DNA from: JAIQGF01 sp051006995 | GTDB taxonomy: Bacteria; Acidobacteriota; Terriglobia; Terriglobales; Acidobacteriaceae | Reading direction: 5' to 3' | DNA length: 64,000 nt | Assembly: GCA_051006995.1 (NCBI GenBank) | Contig: JBPCSQ010000005.1 | Coordinates: 1 to 64,000, forward strand | Part shown: piece by piece, positions 16,261 through 24,903 of the stretch | Layout: each line of letters starts with the position of its first letter | Position numbering within the stretch: the stretch's first letter is position 1 | Made by a program: the position numbers and the translations under genes | The notes under the pieces: generated by a model | What the model saw: only the letters and a program-made list of their open reading frames with translations | Database searches by the model: none | Told to the model about the DNA's origin: nothing

Positions 16261-16749
16261 ATGGCTATCACCCGTTGGGATCCTTTTCAGGAGCTGAACT
16301 TGATCACCGATCGTATGAACCGCCTGTTCCAGGACACCTATGGACCGAGCCGCGGTGACGAGAGCATGACCACCGCGTCCTTTGTGCCCCCGGTGGACAT
16401 CTACGAAGATGAGCACAACATCACGTTGAAGCTGGAAGTTCCCGGCATCGAACAGAAGGACATTGATGTCCGCATGGAGAACAACACATTGACGGTGCGC
16501 GGCGAGCGCAAGTTCGAGAAGGAAGAGAAAGAGGAGAACTTCCACCGCGTCGAGCGCCGCTACGGCAGCTTCTACCGCGCGTTTACTCTGCCGAATACAG
16601 TGGACGCCGACAACATCAATGCCGAGTACGAGAACGGCGTGCTCACGATCAAGCTGGCCAAGAAGGCCGAAGCCAAGCCGAAGCAGATCAAGGTGAACGT
16701 CGGTGGCGGTCACAAGACCATCGACCCCGGCAAAGGCAAGGCAGCGTAA
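16261..16749 (+). CDS. Small heat-shock protein Hsp20
   Basis: A 162-residue small heat-shock protein. After a short N-terminal arm (WDPFQELNLITDRMNRLFQD) comes the alpha-crystallin domain from about residue 40 to 145, with FVPPVDIYEDE at its start and ENGVLTIKLAK (the conserved A/G-x-L-x-I strand) near its end; the C-terminus is Lys-rich. It holds unfolding proteins for refolding by ATP-dependent chaperones, and clpB lies directly downstream. AAGGAGG lies 7 bases before the ATG, under a near-consensus promoter. A hairpin with T-tract follows the gene, so clpB may have separate transcription. Confidence 0.95.
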   Translation: MAITRWDPFQELNLITDRMNRLFQDTYGPSRGDESMTTASFVPPVDIYEDEHNITLKLEVPGIEQKDIDVRMENNTLTVRGERKFEKEEKEENFHRVERRYGSFYRAFTLPNTVDADNINAEYENGVLTIKLAKKAEAKPKQIKVNVGGGHKTIDPGKGKAA

Positions 16750-16797
16750 AAGCAGCCCATCAGCTATCGGCCGTCAGCTTTCAGCTACGGCACAGGA

Positions 16798-16834
16798 GGG
16801 GAGGCGACTGAGCGAAGCGTCTCCCCATATTTTT
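16798..16834 (+). terminator. Rho-independent terminator-like hairpin after hsp20
   Basis: A 9-bp stem (GGGGAGGCG with CGTCTCCCC, one G-T pair) and an 11-base loop, followed by ATATTTTTG. It lies about 50 bases after the hsp20 stop. Confidence 0.6.
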
Positions 16835-16854
16835 GTGAGCTAAATTTCTAGGCG

Positions 16855-16945
16855 GAGTCATGCCGAGCGCAGCGAGGCATCTGTTTCCGTACCAGCATCG
16901 CTGCTGATTATTACAGCAGGTCCCTCGCTGCGCTCGGGATGACTC
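16855..16945. repeat. 'TCATCCCGAGCGCAGCGAGG' flavour palindrome upstream of clpB
   Basis: The left arm GAGTCATGCCGAGCGCAGCG is matched by the right arm CGCTGCGCTCGGGATGACTC around a ~40-base centre. Related single arms occur at 54409-54445 and 54542-54600. It is followed by GTTAATCTGCGTTAATACGC, another recurrent intergenic word. Confidence 0.8.
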
Positions 16946-16992
16946 GCGCAGTGATCAGCGTTAATCTGCGTTAATACGCGGCGAGAGGTTTT

Positions 16993-19647
16993 ATGGCAAT
17001 CCGGTGGGATAAATTCACGGTGAAAGCGCAGGAAGCGGTGCAGCGCGCCAGCGAACTGGCTTCCGAACGCGGGAATCCCGAGCTGCTGTCTCTGCATTTG
17101 CTGGCCGCGCTGGTCGGCGATCGCGAAGGCATCGTTGCGCCGGTGTTGGAGAAAATCGGGGTAGGTCCGAACGCGGTGGAAGCGCAGGCGACCTCCGCCC
17201 TCGACCGGCTGCCCAAGGTCTCCGGCGGCGCCGCCCAGCCAACACTCTCCACCGCCGCGCAGCGCCTGCTCGACCAGGCTTTCAAAGAAGCCGACAATTT
17301 CAAAGATGACTACGTCTCCACCGAGCACCTGCTGCTGGCCATGACCGACCAGCGCGGCGACGCCGCGCAGCAGGTCCTGGCGGGGCAGGGCGCAACGCGC
17401 GACGCCGTGCTCAAGGCACTGACCGCGGTGCGCGGCAACCAGCGCGTCACCGACCAGAATCCGGAGGCCAAGTACCAGGCGCTGGAGCGGTATGCCAAGG
17501 ACCTAACCGAACTGGCGCGTCGCGGCAAGCTCGACCCGGTGATCGGACGCGATGAAGAAATTCGCCGCCTGGTCCAGGTGCTCTCCCGCCGCACCAAGAA
17601 CAACCCGGTGCTCATCGGCGAGCCGGGCGTGGGCAAGACGGCCATCGTTGAAGGGCTGGCGCAGCGGATTGTGTCCGGCGACGTGCCGGAAGTGTTGAAG
17701 AACAAGCGCGTGGTGGGTCTTGACCTGGGCGCCATGCTGGCTGGCGCGAAGTATCGCGGCGAGTTTGAAGATCGCCTGAAGGCCGTGCTCAAAGAGATCG
17801 AGGAGTCGGAAGGCAAGATTATCCTCTTCATTGACGAGCTGCACACGCTGGTGGGCGCCGGCGCGGCCGAAGGCGCGATTGACGCCAGCAACATGCTGAA
17901 GCCGGCACTGGCGCGCGGCGAGCTGCGCGCCATCGGCGCCACCACGCTCAACGAGTATCGCAAGTACATCGAGAAAGACGCCGCGCTGGAGCGCCGCTTC
18001 CAGCCGGTGTTCGTGGGCGAGCCCACGGTGGAGGACGCCATCGCCATCCTGCGCGGGCTGAAGCAGCGCTACGAGGTGCATCACGGCGTGCGCATTAAGG
18101 ATTCCGCGATCGTCGCTGCCGCCACGCTATCGCACCGCTACATCCCCGACCGTTTTCTGCCGGACAAGGCGATTGACCTGATTGACGAAGCCGCGGCGTC
18201 GCTGCGCATCCAGATCGATTCCATGCCGACGGAAATTGACCAGCTCGAGCGCCGCGCCACGCAACTGGAGATTGAGCGCCAGGCGCTGATGAAGGAAACC
18301 GACCCCAATTCGCGTGAACGGCTTTCCATCGTCGAAAAAGAGTTGGCCAATTTGCGCGAGCAGTCGAACCGGCTCAAGGCCGTGTGGCAGCAGGAGAAGG
18401 ATAAGATCAACCGCATTCGCGAGCTCAAGGAGCGCATCGAGCAGCTCAAACTGGAGGAGCAGACCGCCACCCGCAAGGGCGACTACACGCGCGCGTCGCA
18501 GATCCAGTATGGCGAACAGCCGCAAGTGCAGGCCGAACTCGACAAGCTGAACGCGGAGGCCGATGGCAAGTCCGCGCGCATGCTCAAGGAAGAAGTGGAC
18601 GAGGAGGACGTGGCCCGCATCGTCAGCAAGTGGACCGGCATTCCGGTCAGCAAGATGCTGGAGGGCGAGGTCAAAAAGCTGGTGGAGATGGAGAGCCGCC
18701 TGGGGCAGCGCGTCATCGGGCAGGACGAGGCGCTGGCGAAAGTGTCGAATGCCATCCGACGTTCCCGGGCTGGACTGAGCGATCCGCGACGCCCGATCGG
18801 CTCATTCATCTTTCTCGGTCCGACCGGCGTCGGCAAGACGGAGCTGGCGCGCGCCCTGGCCGAATTCCTGTTCGACGACGAGCACAACATGGTGCGCATT
18901 GACATGTCCGAGTACATGGAGAAGCACGCCGTCGCCCGGCTGATCGGCGCGCCTCCGGGCTATGTCGGCTACGAAGAAGGCGGGCAGCTCACTGAGGCGG
19001 TGCGCCGCCGCCCCTACGCGGTCGTGCTGTTCGACGAAATCGAAAAGGCGCACCCGGACGTCTTCAATGTGTTGTTGCAGATCATGGACGACGGGCGCCT
19101 GACCGATGGCAAGGGCCGCGCCGTGGATTTCAAGAACACCATCATCATCATGACGTCGAACCTCGGCTCAGCGTATCTCACTCCGCAGGATTTCAATCCG
19201 CAGGGGAGCTGGGTCAACGTCGAGCGGGAGATGGCACAGGCGCGCGAAAAAGTGATGGAGGCGCTGCGGGCGCACTTCAAGCCCGAGTTCCTTAACCGCG
19301 TGGACGATATCGTGATTTTCCAGCCGCTGCGGAAGGAGCAGTTGACGAAGATCGTAGACCTGAGGCTGGAGGACCTGCGCCGCCTGCTGGCCGAGCGCAA
19401 GATTTCCATCGAGCTGACCGACGCAGCCAAGGAACTGCTGTTCGCCGAGGGCTACGACGTGCAGTACGGGGCGCGTCCGCTGAAGCGCGCCATCCAGCGC
19501 ATGATCCAAGACCCGCTGGCGCTGAAGATCCTCGACGGCGAGGTGCTGCATGGTGACCACGTGGTGGTGGACGCCGATCCAGCGCGGCACGAGATGACCT
19601 TCAAGGTCTCCCGAAGGGTGAGTGAACCCGCGCCTGCGAAGAAATAA
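16993..19647 (+). CDS. clpB: ATP-dependent chaperone ClpB
   Basis: An 884-residue Hsp100 disaggregase. The N-terminal Clp repeat domain (residues 1-150) starts KFTVKAQEAVQRA. Two AAA+ modules carry Walker A motifs GEPGVGKTA (about residue 205) and GPTGVGKTE (about 610), and Walker B segments LFIDELH and LFDEIEK. The long coiled-coil middle domain (about 410-530) that separates ClpB from ClpA/ClpC is present. It works with DnaK and small heat-shock proteins to dissolve aggregates, and hsp20 is immediately upstream. GAGAGG lies before the ATG. Length matches the family (~860). Confidence 0.97.
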   Translation: MAIRWDKFTVKAQEAVQRASELASERGNPELLSLHLLAALVGDREGIVAPVLEKIGVGPNAVEAQATSALDRLPKVSGGAAQPTLSTAAQRLLDQAFKEADNFKDDYVSTEHLLLAMTDQRGDAAQQVLAGQGATRDAVLKALTAVRGNQRVTDQNPEAKYQALERYAKDLTELARRGKLDPVIGRDEEIRRLVQVLSRRTKNNPVLIGEPGVGKTAIVEGLAQRIVSGDVPEVLKNKRVVGLDLGAMLAGAKYRGEFEDRLKAVLKEIEESEGKIILFIDELHTLVGAGAAEGAIDASNMLKPALARGELRAIGATTLNEYRKYIEKDAALERRFQPVFVGEPTVEDAIAILRGLKQRYEVHHGVRIKDSAIVAAATLSHRYIPDRFLPDKAIDLIDEAAASLRIQIDSMPTEIDQLERRATQLEIERQALMKETDPNSRERLSIVEKELANLREQSNRLKAVWQQEKDKINRIRELKERIEQLKLEEQTATRKGDYTRASQIQYGEQPQVQAELDKLNAEADGKSARMLKEEVDEEDVARIVSKWTGIPVSKMLEGEVKKLVEMESRLGQRVIGQDEALAKVSNAIRRSRAGLSDPRRPIGSFIFLGPTGVGKTELARALAEFLFDDEHNMVRIDMSEYMEKHAVARLIGAPPGYVGYEEGGQLTEAVRRRPYAVVLFDEIEKAHPDVFNVLLQIMDDGRLTDGKGRAVDFKNTIIIMTSNLGSAYLTPQDFNPQGSWVNVEREMAQAREKVMEALRAHFKPEFLNRVDDIVIFQPLRKEQLTKIVDLRLEDLRRLLAERKISIELTDAAKELLFAEGYDVQYGARPLKRAIQRMIQDPLALKILDGEVLHGDHVVVDADPARHEMTFKVSRRVSEPAPAKK

Positions 19648-19709
19648 ACCACCGATTGGCAGGAGGGGCACAGATACAACCGCATAGGTTTATCCGCGCC
19701 AATCCCTGG

Positions 19710-20168
19710 TCAGAGTTTGTTCTTCCGCACCGCTTCAATGAAGTCGGTGTATGCAGGTTCGCCGGCGCGGTCGCGCACGGCCGCCGCAATCTGACCGCGA
19801 TGATAGGTGCCGTGCATGGCCACGTGCATCAGCACGTCGCGCACATGGTTGGTGTACTGCTCGCCCTTGGAGTTGGTGTACGACACTGCTTCCTGCAAGC
19901 GGCACTTCGCCAAATACTCCTGCCAGCCCTGGCGAATTTCCGGCAACTGGCGCTCGACGTCCGGCAAGCCCCACAGCGGCCACACCGGGACGTTCGGCTT
20001 CTCCTGTTTCAGCCGCCCCAGCCAGAGCCATTCCGCCGCCACGATGTGCGCCATTACTCGCCGCGCGCGTTCCGGCGGGTCGTCCATGTCCTGCAACGAC
20101 CGCAGCGACTCGCCGTTGGCCCAATGGTTGTAGGAGAACAAGCCCTGCAAGTAGTCCAGTAGCTCCAT
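19710..20168 (-). CDS. DinB-family (DinB_2) protein
   Basis: A 152-residue four-helix-bundle protein. It has the conserved metal-site histidines in the right positions: FSYNHWANG near the N-terminus, VMAHIVAAEWLW, and HVAMHGTYHRGQI near the C-terminus. Members are metal-dependent, often thiol-linked hydrolases or transferases of unknown substrate. It is convergent with clpB and not part of an obvious operon. A second, unrelated-looking DinB protein is encoded at 47232-47735. Confidence 0.85.
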   Translation of the reverse strand: MELLDYLQGLFSYNHWANGESLRSLQDMDDPPERARRVMAHIVAAEWLWLGRLKQEKPNVPVWPLWGLPDVERQLPEIRQGWQEYLAKCRLQEAVSYTNSKGEQYTNHVRDVLMHVAMHGTYHRGQIAAAVRDRAGEPAYTDFIEAVRKNKL

Positions 20169-20282
20169 GGTTTGCCCCTAAAACAACAGATGATCCGACC
20201 GGCTCCGCCGTTCCTGAAGTTCGCGCCGACACAACCTCTACGTTCACACGCGCCGTCCTACTTTCCAAAGGGGGAATACCAA

Positions 20283-20483
20283 ATGCCACGACGCAAGTCT
20301 TCGTCGCGTAAAAAGAGTTCCGGACGCAAATACGGCAAGAAGGCCTCGCAGGAAGTTCGCACCGAGATGCATCACATGCGCAGCGGCAAGCACAAGGTCA
20401 AGAACCGCAAGCAGGCCATCGCCATCGGCCTCTCAAAGGCGCGCCAAAAAGGCGCCAAGGTACCTCGCAAAAAAGCCGCTTAG
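20283..20483 (+). CDS. Small basic DUF6496-like protein
   Basis: A 66-residue, very Lys/Arg-rich protein. The first half is SR/K-rich and the second half (EMHHMRSGKH...KQAIAIGLSKARQKGAK) resembles DUF6496. The high charge suggests nucleic-acid binding, but this is only inference. The ATG at 20283 has GGGGG 7 bases upstream; the longer frame from 20172 would overlap the DinB promoter region and has no support. Confidence 0.75.
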   Translation: MPRRKSSSRKKSSGRKYGKKASQEVRTEMHHMRSGKHKVKNRKQAIAIGLSKARQKGAKVPRKKAA

Positions 20484-20487
20484 CTGC

Positions 20488-20592
20488 AGTTGTCGGTTCT
20501 CGGTTGTCGGTTATCAGTGCTTTGCAGACTGCGCACATCCAGCCTCGAAAACCGGCACTGATTAGGAATCTAACCGAGGACCGACAACGTGT
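20488..20592. repeat. 'GGTTGTCGGTT' flavour palindrome
   Basis: Left arm: GTTGTCGGTTCTCGGTTGTC then GGTTATCAGTGC (20488-20521). Right arm: CCGGCACTGATTAGG then TAACCGAGGACCGACAAC (20549-20588), the reverse complement. It follows the DUF6496 stop by a few bases. Confidence 0.75.
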
Positions 20593-20832
20593 TTACCGCC
20601 AGGTAAATAAGTAAGTTTTGCCCCATCCCGCAACTTTTGCCCCAATCCAGGTGATGCGCCTTTCTGCTGCGCATCTGATTCCTGCAGTGGCCCCGCTCGC
20701 GATCCCGACGAAAGCCCTTGCTGGATCAGGGTTTCCGCACCCTTCGCGCGATTCTCCAGCCGGACAATGTACTCCGGTGTGCTGGAAGCCATCGTGCATT
20801 GCTTCTACTTGCCTTGGAGAGGGAGGATGTTC
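20593..20832. other. Gene-free leader of the DUF4382 lipoprotein gene
   Basis: Together with the preceding palindrome this makes a 349-base gap. No tRNA, riboswitch fold or good promoter hexamer pair is evident. The only clear element is AGGGAGG ending at 20826, the Shine-Dalgarno of the next gene. Confidence 0.5.
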
Positions 20833-22257
20833 ATGATTTCTCGCAAGACGACAATCCTTGTACTTACGGTCATCGCGGTCATTGCCGCCGCCGTGCTCGT
20901 CGCCTGTAGCGGCGGGAACGGCAACACCAGCACCGCCCCCGGCATTGTCAACACCACGCTCAGTGATCCCGCCACCTGCTCGGCTTCCGCTTCCGGGCCG
21001 TACAACAATGTGTGGGTGACCGTCACCGACGTGCAGATCAACGCCAGCTCCAGCGCCGGCGACAATGATCCTAACTGGATTGATCTGACACCGAATCTGA
21101 AGGGAGCGCCGCAACAGGTGGACCTGCTGTCGCAAGCGGCCACCAGTTGTTTCCTGGCTACGCTCGGCTCCAACGTGCTGCTCCAGCCAGGTACCTACCA
21201 GCAGATCCGCATCATGCTTGCGCCCAACAACACCAGCGTCTCCGGCAATCACTGTGGCAGCGCCGGCGCCAATTGCATCGTGCTGGCGGCCAGCCCCAAT
21301 AGTCCTCAGCCACTGCTGTTGTCGAGCGAGGCGACCACCGGCATCAAGATTCCTTCGGGGCAGATCGCAGGCGGGCAGTTCACCATCGGCTCCGGCCAGA
21401 CCAAGGACCTGAACATTGACTTCAACACCTGCGCGTCCATCGTCGTGCAGGGTACCGGGCAGTTCCGCCTGAAGCCCGTGCTGACCGCCGGGGAAGTTTC
21501 CACGGTGGCGTTTATCAGTGGCAAGCTCATTGATGGTTCGACGAAACAGGCCATCAACGGCGGCAAAGCCATTGTTGCCCTCGAGCAGAAAGACACCAAC
21601 GGCGTGGACCGGGTGATTATGCAGGCCACGCCCGACAGCACCGGCGCATTCAACTTTTGCCCTGTCCCCGTGGGGACTTACGACGTGGTCGCCGTCGCGG
21701 TCAATGGGGCGGGCGCGGCCTATGCCGCCACCATCACGACTGGCGTGCCGGCCGGCACCACCATGGGCAACATTCCGCTCACTCCAATCGCTCCGGTGCC
21801 AACCGCAGTGGGCTCCATCACCGGTACCGTGACCTCGGCCAACGGCAGCGCCCAGGGCGTCGCCGCCAATATCCAGCTTTCGGCGCTGCAAACCGTGAGC
21901 GCGACCGTTTACACCATCCCGGCCGGCAACCAGTCGGCTACGCTGACCGTCCAGACGGCGAAGCCTTCCGGTTGCGCCGCCGATCCGTGCCCGCCCTACA
22001 CCGCCGCGTACACCATGGCGATGGTGCCGCCGATCGCGCCGGCCATCGGCGCTTTCTCCGTCACTCCGCCAACCAGTTACACCGGAGGGACGGGGGCCCC
22101 ACCGGCGTCCTACGTCGTGGAGGGACAGGCGTTCATGCTTAGCCCTTCGACCCAGAGCTTCTGCAGCCCGTCTTTGAAGACCACGGCTGCGGTTTCCGTC
22201 AACGCGGGCTCGCCGGCTGCGAGCGCGCCGCAACTGGACTTCACCGGCTGCCAGTAA
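20833..22257 (+). CDS. DUF4382-domain lipoprotein
   Basis: A 474-residue secreted protein. A hydrophobic signal is followed by the lipobox LVAC and a Ser/Gly/Asn-rich spacer. The first folded part (YNNVWVTVTDVQINAS...LLSQ...LLQPGTYQQIRIML) matches DUF4382, a domain common in Bacteroidota and Acidobacteriota lipoproteins. The middle (VSTVAFISGKLIDGS...) looks like one or two carboxypeptidase-regulatory-like beta domains, ending in an uncharacterised Pro/Thr-rich part. The start ATG 20833 is preceded by AGGGAGG with 6-base spacing; upstream ATGs (20827, 20767) are too close or unsupported. A strong terminator follows the stop. Function unknown; outer-membrane or periplasmic surface is inferred. 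Confidence 0.8.
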   Translation: MISRKTTILVLTVIAVIAAAVLVACSGGNGNTSTAPGIVNTTLSDPATCSASASGPYNNVWVTVTDVQINASSSAGDNDPNWIDLTPNLKGAPQQVDLLSQAATSCFLATLGSNVLLQPGTYQQIRIMLAPNNTSVSGNHCGSAGANCIVLAASPNSPQPLLLSSEATTGIKIPSGQIAGGQFTIGSGQTKDLNIDFNTCASIVVQGTGQFRLKPVLTAGEVSTVAFISGKLIDGSTKQAINGGKAIVALEQKDTNGVDRVIMQATPDSTGAFNFCPVPVGTYDVVAVAVNGAGAAYAATITTGVPAGTTMGNIPLTPIAPVPTAVGSITGTVTSANGSAQGVAANIQLSALQTVSATVYTIPAGNQSATLTVQTAKPSGCAADPCPPYTAAYTMAMVPPIAPAIGAFSVTPPTSYTGGTGAPPASYVVEGQAFMLSPSTQSFCSPSLKTTAAVSVNAGSPAASAPQLDFTGCQ

Positions 22258-22302
22258 TTTGATTGGCGGCTGCAATCTCTTTGGCTGACGCTGTTCTCCC
22301 GC

Positions 22303-22334
22303 AAAAAGGCACGGGCTTCGGCCCGTGCCTTTTT
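22303..22334. terminator. Strong bidirectional Rho-independent terminator
   Basis: Stem AAAAAGGCACGGGC / GCCCGTGCCTTTTT with a TTCG tetraloop (22317-22320). The A-tract and T-tract allow it to work for both the DUF4382 gene and the converging fmdB-like gene. Confidence 0.9.
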
Positions 22335-22370
22335 GTTGATGTAAGGTTTGCGACGCGGACGACACTGCAT

Positions 22371-22401
22371 CCCACATCTGCCAAAACCGGGCAGATGTGG
22401 G
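22371..22401. repeat. 'CCCACATCTGCC' hairpin repeat
   Basis: CCCACATCTGCC (22371-22382) pairs perfectly over 12 bp with GGCAGATGTGGG (22390-22401) around the loop AAAACCG. Related hairpins lie at 36761-36790 and 53001-53032. Confidence 0.85.
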
Positions 22402-22447
22402 GCACCCGCTCTGGATGACTCCAGTTGAACTCAGGTACCGAAGGTAC

Positions 22448-22738
22448 TCAGGTATTCTTCTTGTCCTTCTTCGCTGGCTTGGACTCGCTTTTCGTCGTCT
22501 CCGTCTTACTCTCGGCCTTTGCCTCCGCTTTCTTTCCATCACCCGAGGGCGCGCCTGACTTGCGCGCATAATCGGTTACATACCACCCCGTCCCCTTAAA
22601 CTGCACCGCAGGCGCGGAAAGCAGTTGGGAAACCTTGCCGCCGCATTTTGGACACTTGGTGGCCGGCGGGTCCGAGAGCTTTTGCAATCTCTCAAACCGG
22701 AGCTGGCACTTCTGGCACTCGTACTCGTAAATCGGCAC
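22448..22738 (-). CDS. FmdB-family zinc ribbon protein
   Basis: A 96-residue protein starting MPIYEYECQKC, the hallmark of the FmdB/CxxC_CxxC regulatory-protein family. Two CxxC pairs (CQKC and CPKC) form a zinc ribbon in the first 40 residues; the second half is Lys/Glu/Ser-rich and probably disordered. Some members regulate formamide/amide metabolism, but for most the role is unknown. It is divergent from rsmI, with a palindromic repeat between. Confidence 0.88.
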   Translation of the reverse strand: MPIYEYECQKCQLRFERLQKLSDPPATKCPKCGGKVSQLLSAPAVQFKGTGWYVTDYARKSGAPSGDGKKAEAKAESKTETTKSESKPAKKDKKNT

Positions 22739-22777
22739 GTATTCGATTCTAGGGGGCCGCAGGAAAGGGCGTCAATT

Positions 22778-22836
22778 CAGTGCAAAGTGCGAAGCGACAC
22801 CAAAGAGACTTCGCACTTGGCGCTTAGCACTTCGAA
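22778..22836. repeat. 'GTGCGAAGTGC' flavour palindrome
   Basis: CAGTGCAAAGTGCGAAGCG (22779-22797) is matched by CTTCGCACTTGGCGCTTAGC and ACTTCG (22819-22834). Another copy lies at 62520-62592. It sits between the divergent fmdB-like and rsmI genes. Confidence 0.75.
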
Positions 22837-22861
22837 CCCTCCACGGTGCTAGACTTCCGCC

Positions 22862-23737
22862 GTGCCTTCCAACGACGCCACCCGCGACGCGCTTGCTCCC
22901 GGGCTTTACATCGTCGGCACGCCCATCGGCAATCTGGAAGACATCACCCTGCGCGCCTTGCGCGTCCTCAAACAGGTGGACCTGATCGCCTGCGAAGACA
23001 CTCGCCAGACCCAGAAGCTGCTCAACCATTACGAAATCCACACCCCCACCACCAGCTACCACGAGCACAACGAGATGACGCGCGCCGGAGAACTCATCTG
23101 CCGCCTGGAAGAGGGAGCGCGCATCGCCCTGGTGACCGATGCCGGCATGCCCGCTGTCTCCGATCCCGGGTTCCGCCTGATCTCGCTCGCCGTCCGCCAC
23201 CATGTGCCGGTGGTCCCCATTCCGGGCGCATCGGCCTTCCTGTCGGCGCTGGTGGCCAGCGGCTTGCCCACCGATTCCTTCCGCTTCAGTGGCTTTCTTC
23301 CCGCCAAGCGCGGCGAGCGCCGCACCCTGCTGGAGTCATTGAAGGATTCACCCCGAACCCAGATTTTCTACGAGGCTCCGCACCGCATCGTCGCGGCCAT
23401 GGAGGATGTCGTCGTCGTGCTCGGCGGCTCGCGGCACGTGGTCATCGCGCGTGAAGTTACCAAGCTGCACGAGGAATTTCTGCGCGGGCGCGCCGATGAG
23501 GTTCTGGATCGCCTGCAGGCGCATCCCCCCAAGGGTGAGATCACCCTGCTCATCGCCAAGGCGGAAGAAGCCAGGGAAGATGCCGATCCGGAACAGGCGC
23601 GCGCCGGCATCGGCGAACGCGTACGCGAGCTGATGTCTTCAGAGCAGTTGGATGAAAAGGCCGCGCTCAAGCGAGTCGCGAAAGAACTGGGAATCTCGAA
23701 AAGCGAAGCCTACCGCGAGCTGCAGCGATCAAAGTGA
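22862..23737 (+). CDS. rsmI: 16S rRNA (cytidine1402-2'-O)-methyltransferase RsmI
   Basis: A 291-residue tetrapyrrole-methylase-fold enzyme that 2'-O-methylates C1402 of 16S rRNA. It shows LYIVGTPIGNLEDITLRAL at the N-terminus, CEDTRQTQKLL, VTDAGMPAVSDPG and VPIPGASAFLSAL, all family signatures. The C-terminal ~40 residues form the small helical tail seen in many RsmI proteins. It starts at GTG 22862; there is no strong Shine-Dalgarno. Three bases after the stop a CACCGAG-family palindrome begins. Confidence 0.95.
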   Translation: MPSNDATRDALAPGLYIVGTPIGNLEDITLRALRVLKQVDLIACEDTRQTQKLLNHYEIHTPTTSYHEHNEMTRAGELICRLEEGARIALVTDAGMPAVSDPGFRLISLAVRHHVPVVPIPGASAFLSALVASGLPTDSFRFSGFLPAKRGERRTLLESLKDSPRTQIFYEAPHRIVAAMEDVVVVLGGSRHVVIAREVTKLHEEFLRGRADEVLDRLQAHPPKGEITLLIAKAEEAREDADPEQARAGIGERVRELMSSEQLDEKAALKRVAKELGISKSEAYRELQRSK

Positions 23738-23739
23738 GC

Positions 23740-23842
23740 TTCACCACCGAGGCACAGAGAACCCAAAGGCGGAACCGAGGAGCCTTTTTCCTTTCTATGG
23801 ATTCTCGGTGCGATCTAGGTGGCTCAGTGTCTCTATGGTGAA
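23740..23842. repeat. CACCGAG-family palindrome between rsmI and the SH3-like gene
   Basis: The left arm is TTCACCACCGAGGCACAGAG (23740-23759). The right arm is ATTCTCGGTGCGATCTAGGT with GGCTCAGTGTCTCTATGGTG (23801-23840). The stop codon and last 15 or so codons of the minus-strand gene at 23795 lie in the right arm. Confidence 0.85.
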
Positions 23843-24430
23843 AAAGGCGAGTTCATCCGTCCCGTCAAATTCCGACTCATTCATGTTGACCCACCCAATG
23901 TTGCCCGACGGCAGCCTCACCTTCGCCCACCAGACTTTCTTGCCTAAATCAACATACGTCGCCGCGCAGTGCTCGCCGCCGCAACCTGCGCCATCCGGCC
24001 ATTTTGTGAAGGAAATGTCGAACTCAGGATAGAACTTGCCACCGAACCACACCGCCGAGAATCCCTCGCCACGATAGGTGTAGGTCAGGATCGTGTCTCC
24101 CCGCTTCAGCCCGTCTTCCGGCAGGTCTTTATCCATGTGGATGGTTCCTGGCTTGAAGGTGATAACCACGCCAGTGATTGCCTTGACCTTGCTTCCCGCC
24201 TCGAGTCGCGCGATGTTTCGGCGGTGATCTTCCATCGTGTCGTACACGGCAATCGTTTTCAGCGCCGTCCACTCGCGATAGACGCAGCCCTCGAAGGGAC
24301 ACGCCTTCCAGTCGTAATAGGGCAGCGGTGGCGCCGGGCCCGGCTTGACCCCGTTTGCTTCCTGCGCTGTCGCAAGCGCCAGCGACAGTGCGAGCAGGAG
24401 CACGGCCGAAATGAGGCGCTTGCCAGGCAT
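23795..24430 (-). CDS. Secreted SH3-like-domain protein of unknown function
   Basis: A 211-residue protein from the ATG at 24430. A signal peptide (LISAVLLLALSLALATAQ) is followed by a region with a Cys pair (CPFEGC), then a beta-rich stretch and a second Cys pair (GCGGEHC). A tail reading VWWAKVRLPSGNIGWVNM is characteristic of bacterial SH3 (SH3b) domains, so binding to cell-wall or protein ligands in the periplasm is inferred. The last ~16 residues (FFTIETLSHLDRTENP) are encoded by the right arm of a CACCGAG-family repeat, so the native C-terminus appears to have been extended or replaced by repeat DNA. Confidence 0.65.
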   Translation of the reverse strand: MPGKRLISAVLLLALSLALATAQEANGVKPGPAPPLPYYDWKACPFEGCVYREWTALKTIAVYDTMEDHRRNIARLEAGSKVKAITGVVITFKPGTIHMDKDLPEDGLKRGDTILTYTYRGEGFSAVWFGGKFYPEFDISFTKWPDGAGCGGEHCAATYVDLGKKVWWAKVRLPSGNIGWVNMNESEFDGTDELAFFTIETLSHLDRTENP

Positions 24431-24516
24431 ACACCAACAATATGCCGGTTCATGAGGCGGTGAAAGAAGCAAGTGCGGGTGCAACAGTGCACCTCCCCTA
24501 GCTCATCACGAAAGAG

Positions 24517-24897
24517 GTGGAACTGGGCGGACACATCCATATCGGGCGGGACAAATCCGGACGCTTGTTTGTAGCGCGCTGCATGCGATGCGGGCAACTG
24601 CTGGCCGGTGCGGCCCAGGTTGCGGCCCTGCTGCCGGCAGCGCGCCTGCATCTCTGCAAAATCAAGACCGGAGGGGAGCGAAGAGTGGAACAGACCCATC
24701 GTTCCACCGAAGACATACGCACCGAAGCACGGGAGCTGAGAAGCAGAGCGCAGCACGTTCGCCGGCAGGTGAGGGAGCGTCGCGAGCAGATGCTGGAAGA
24801 AGTCAAGCAGCGCGCGCGAACGAAGAAGAAAGAGAGCGGCGGCGCGGGGGATAAACCTAAGCGCCGCCCCAGTCGTGGCAATGGCAAGCAGGAGTGA
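24517..24897 (+). CDS. Hypothetical protein with Cys cluster and charged coiled-coil tail
   Basis: I do not recognise this 126-residue product. The first part has cysteines in RCMRCGQ and HLCK that could bind a metal; the rest (RSTEDIRTEARELRSRAQ... KQRARTKKKE) is highly charged, helical and probably coiled coil. Two starts are possible: GTG 24517, with a poorly spaced purine run, or GTG 24685, with GGAGGGGAG at good spacing, which would leave only the 70-residue coiled part. An overlapping frame on the other strand is less protein-like. It ends 6 bases before the converging kinase-like gene. Confidence 0.4.
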   Translation: MELGGHIHIGRDKSGRLFVARCMRCGQLLAGAAQVAALLPAARLHLCKIKTGGERRVEQTHRSTEDIRTEARELRSRAQHVRRQVRERREQMLEEVKQRARTKKKESGGAGDKPKRRPSRGNGKQE

Positions 24898-24903
24898 ACA
24901 ATC

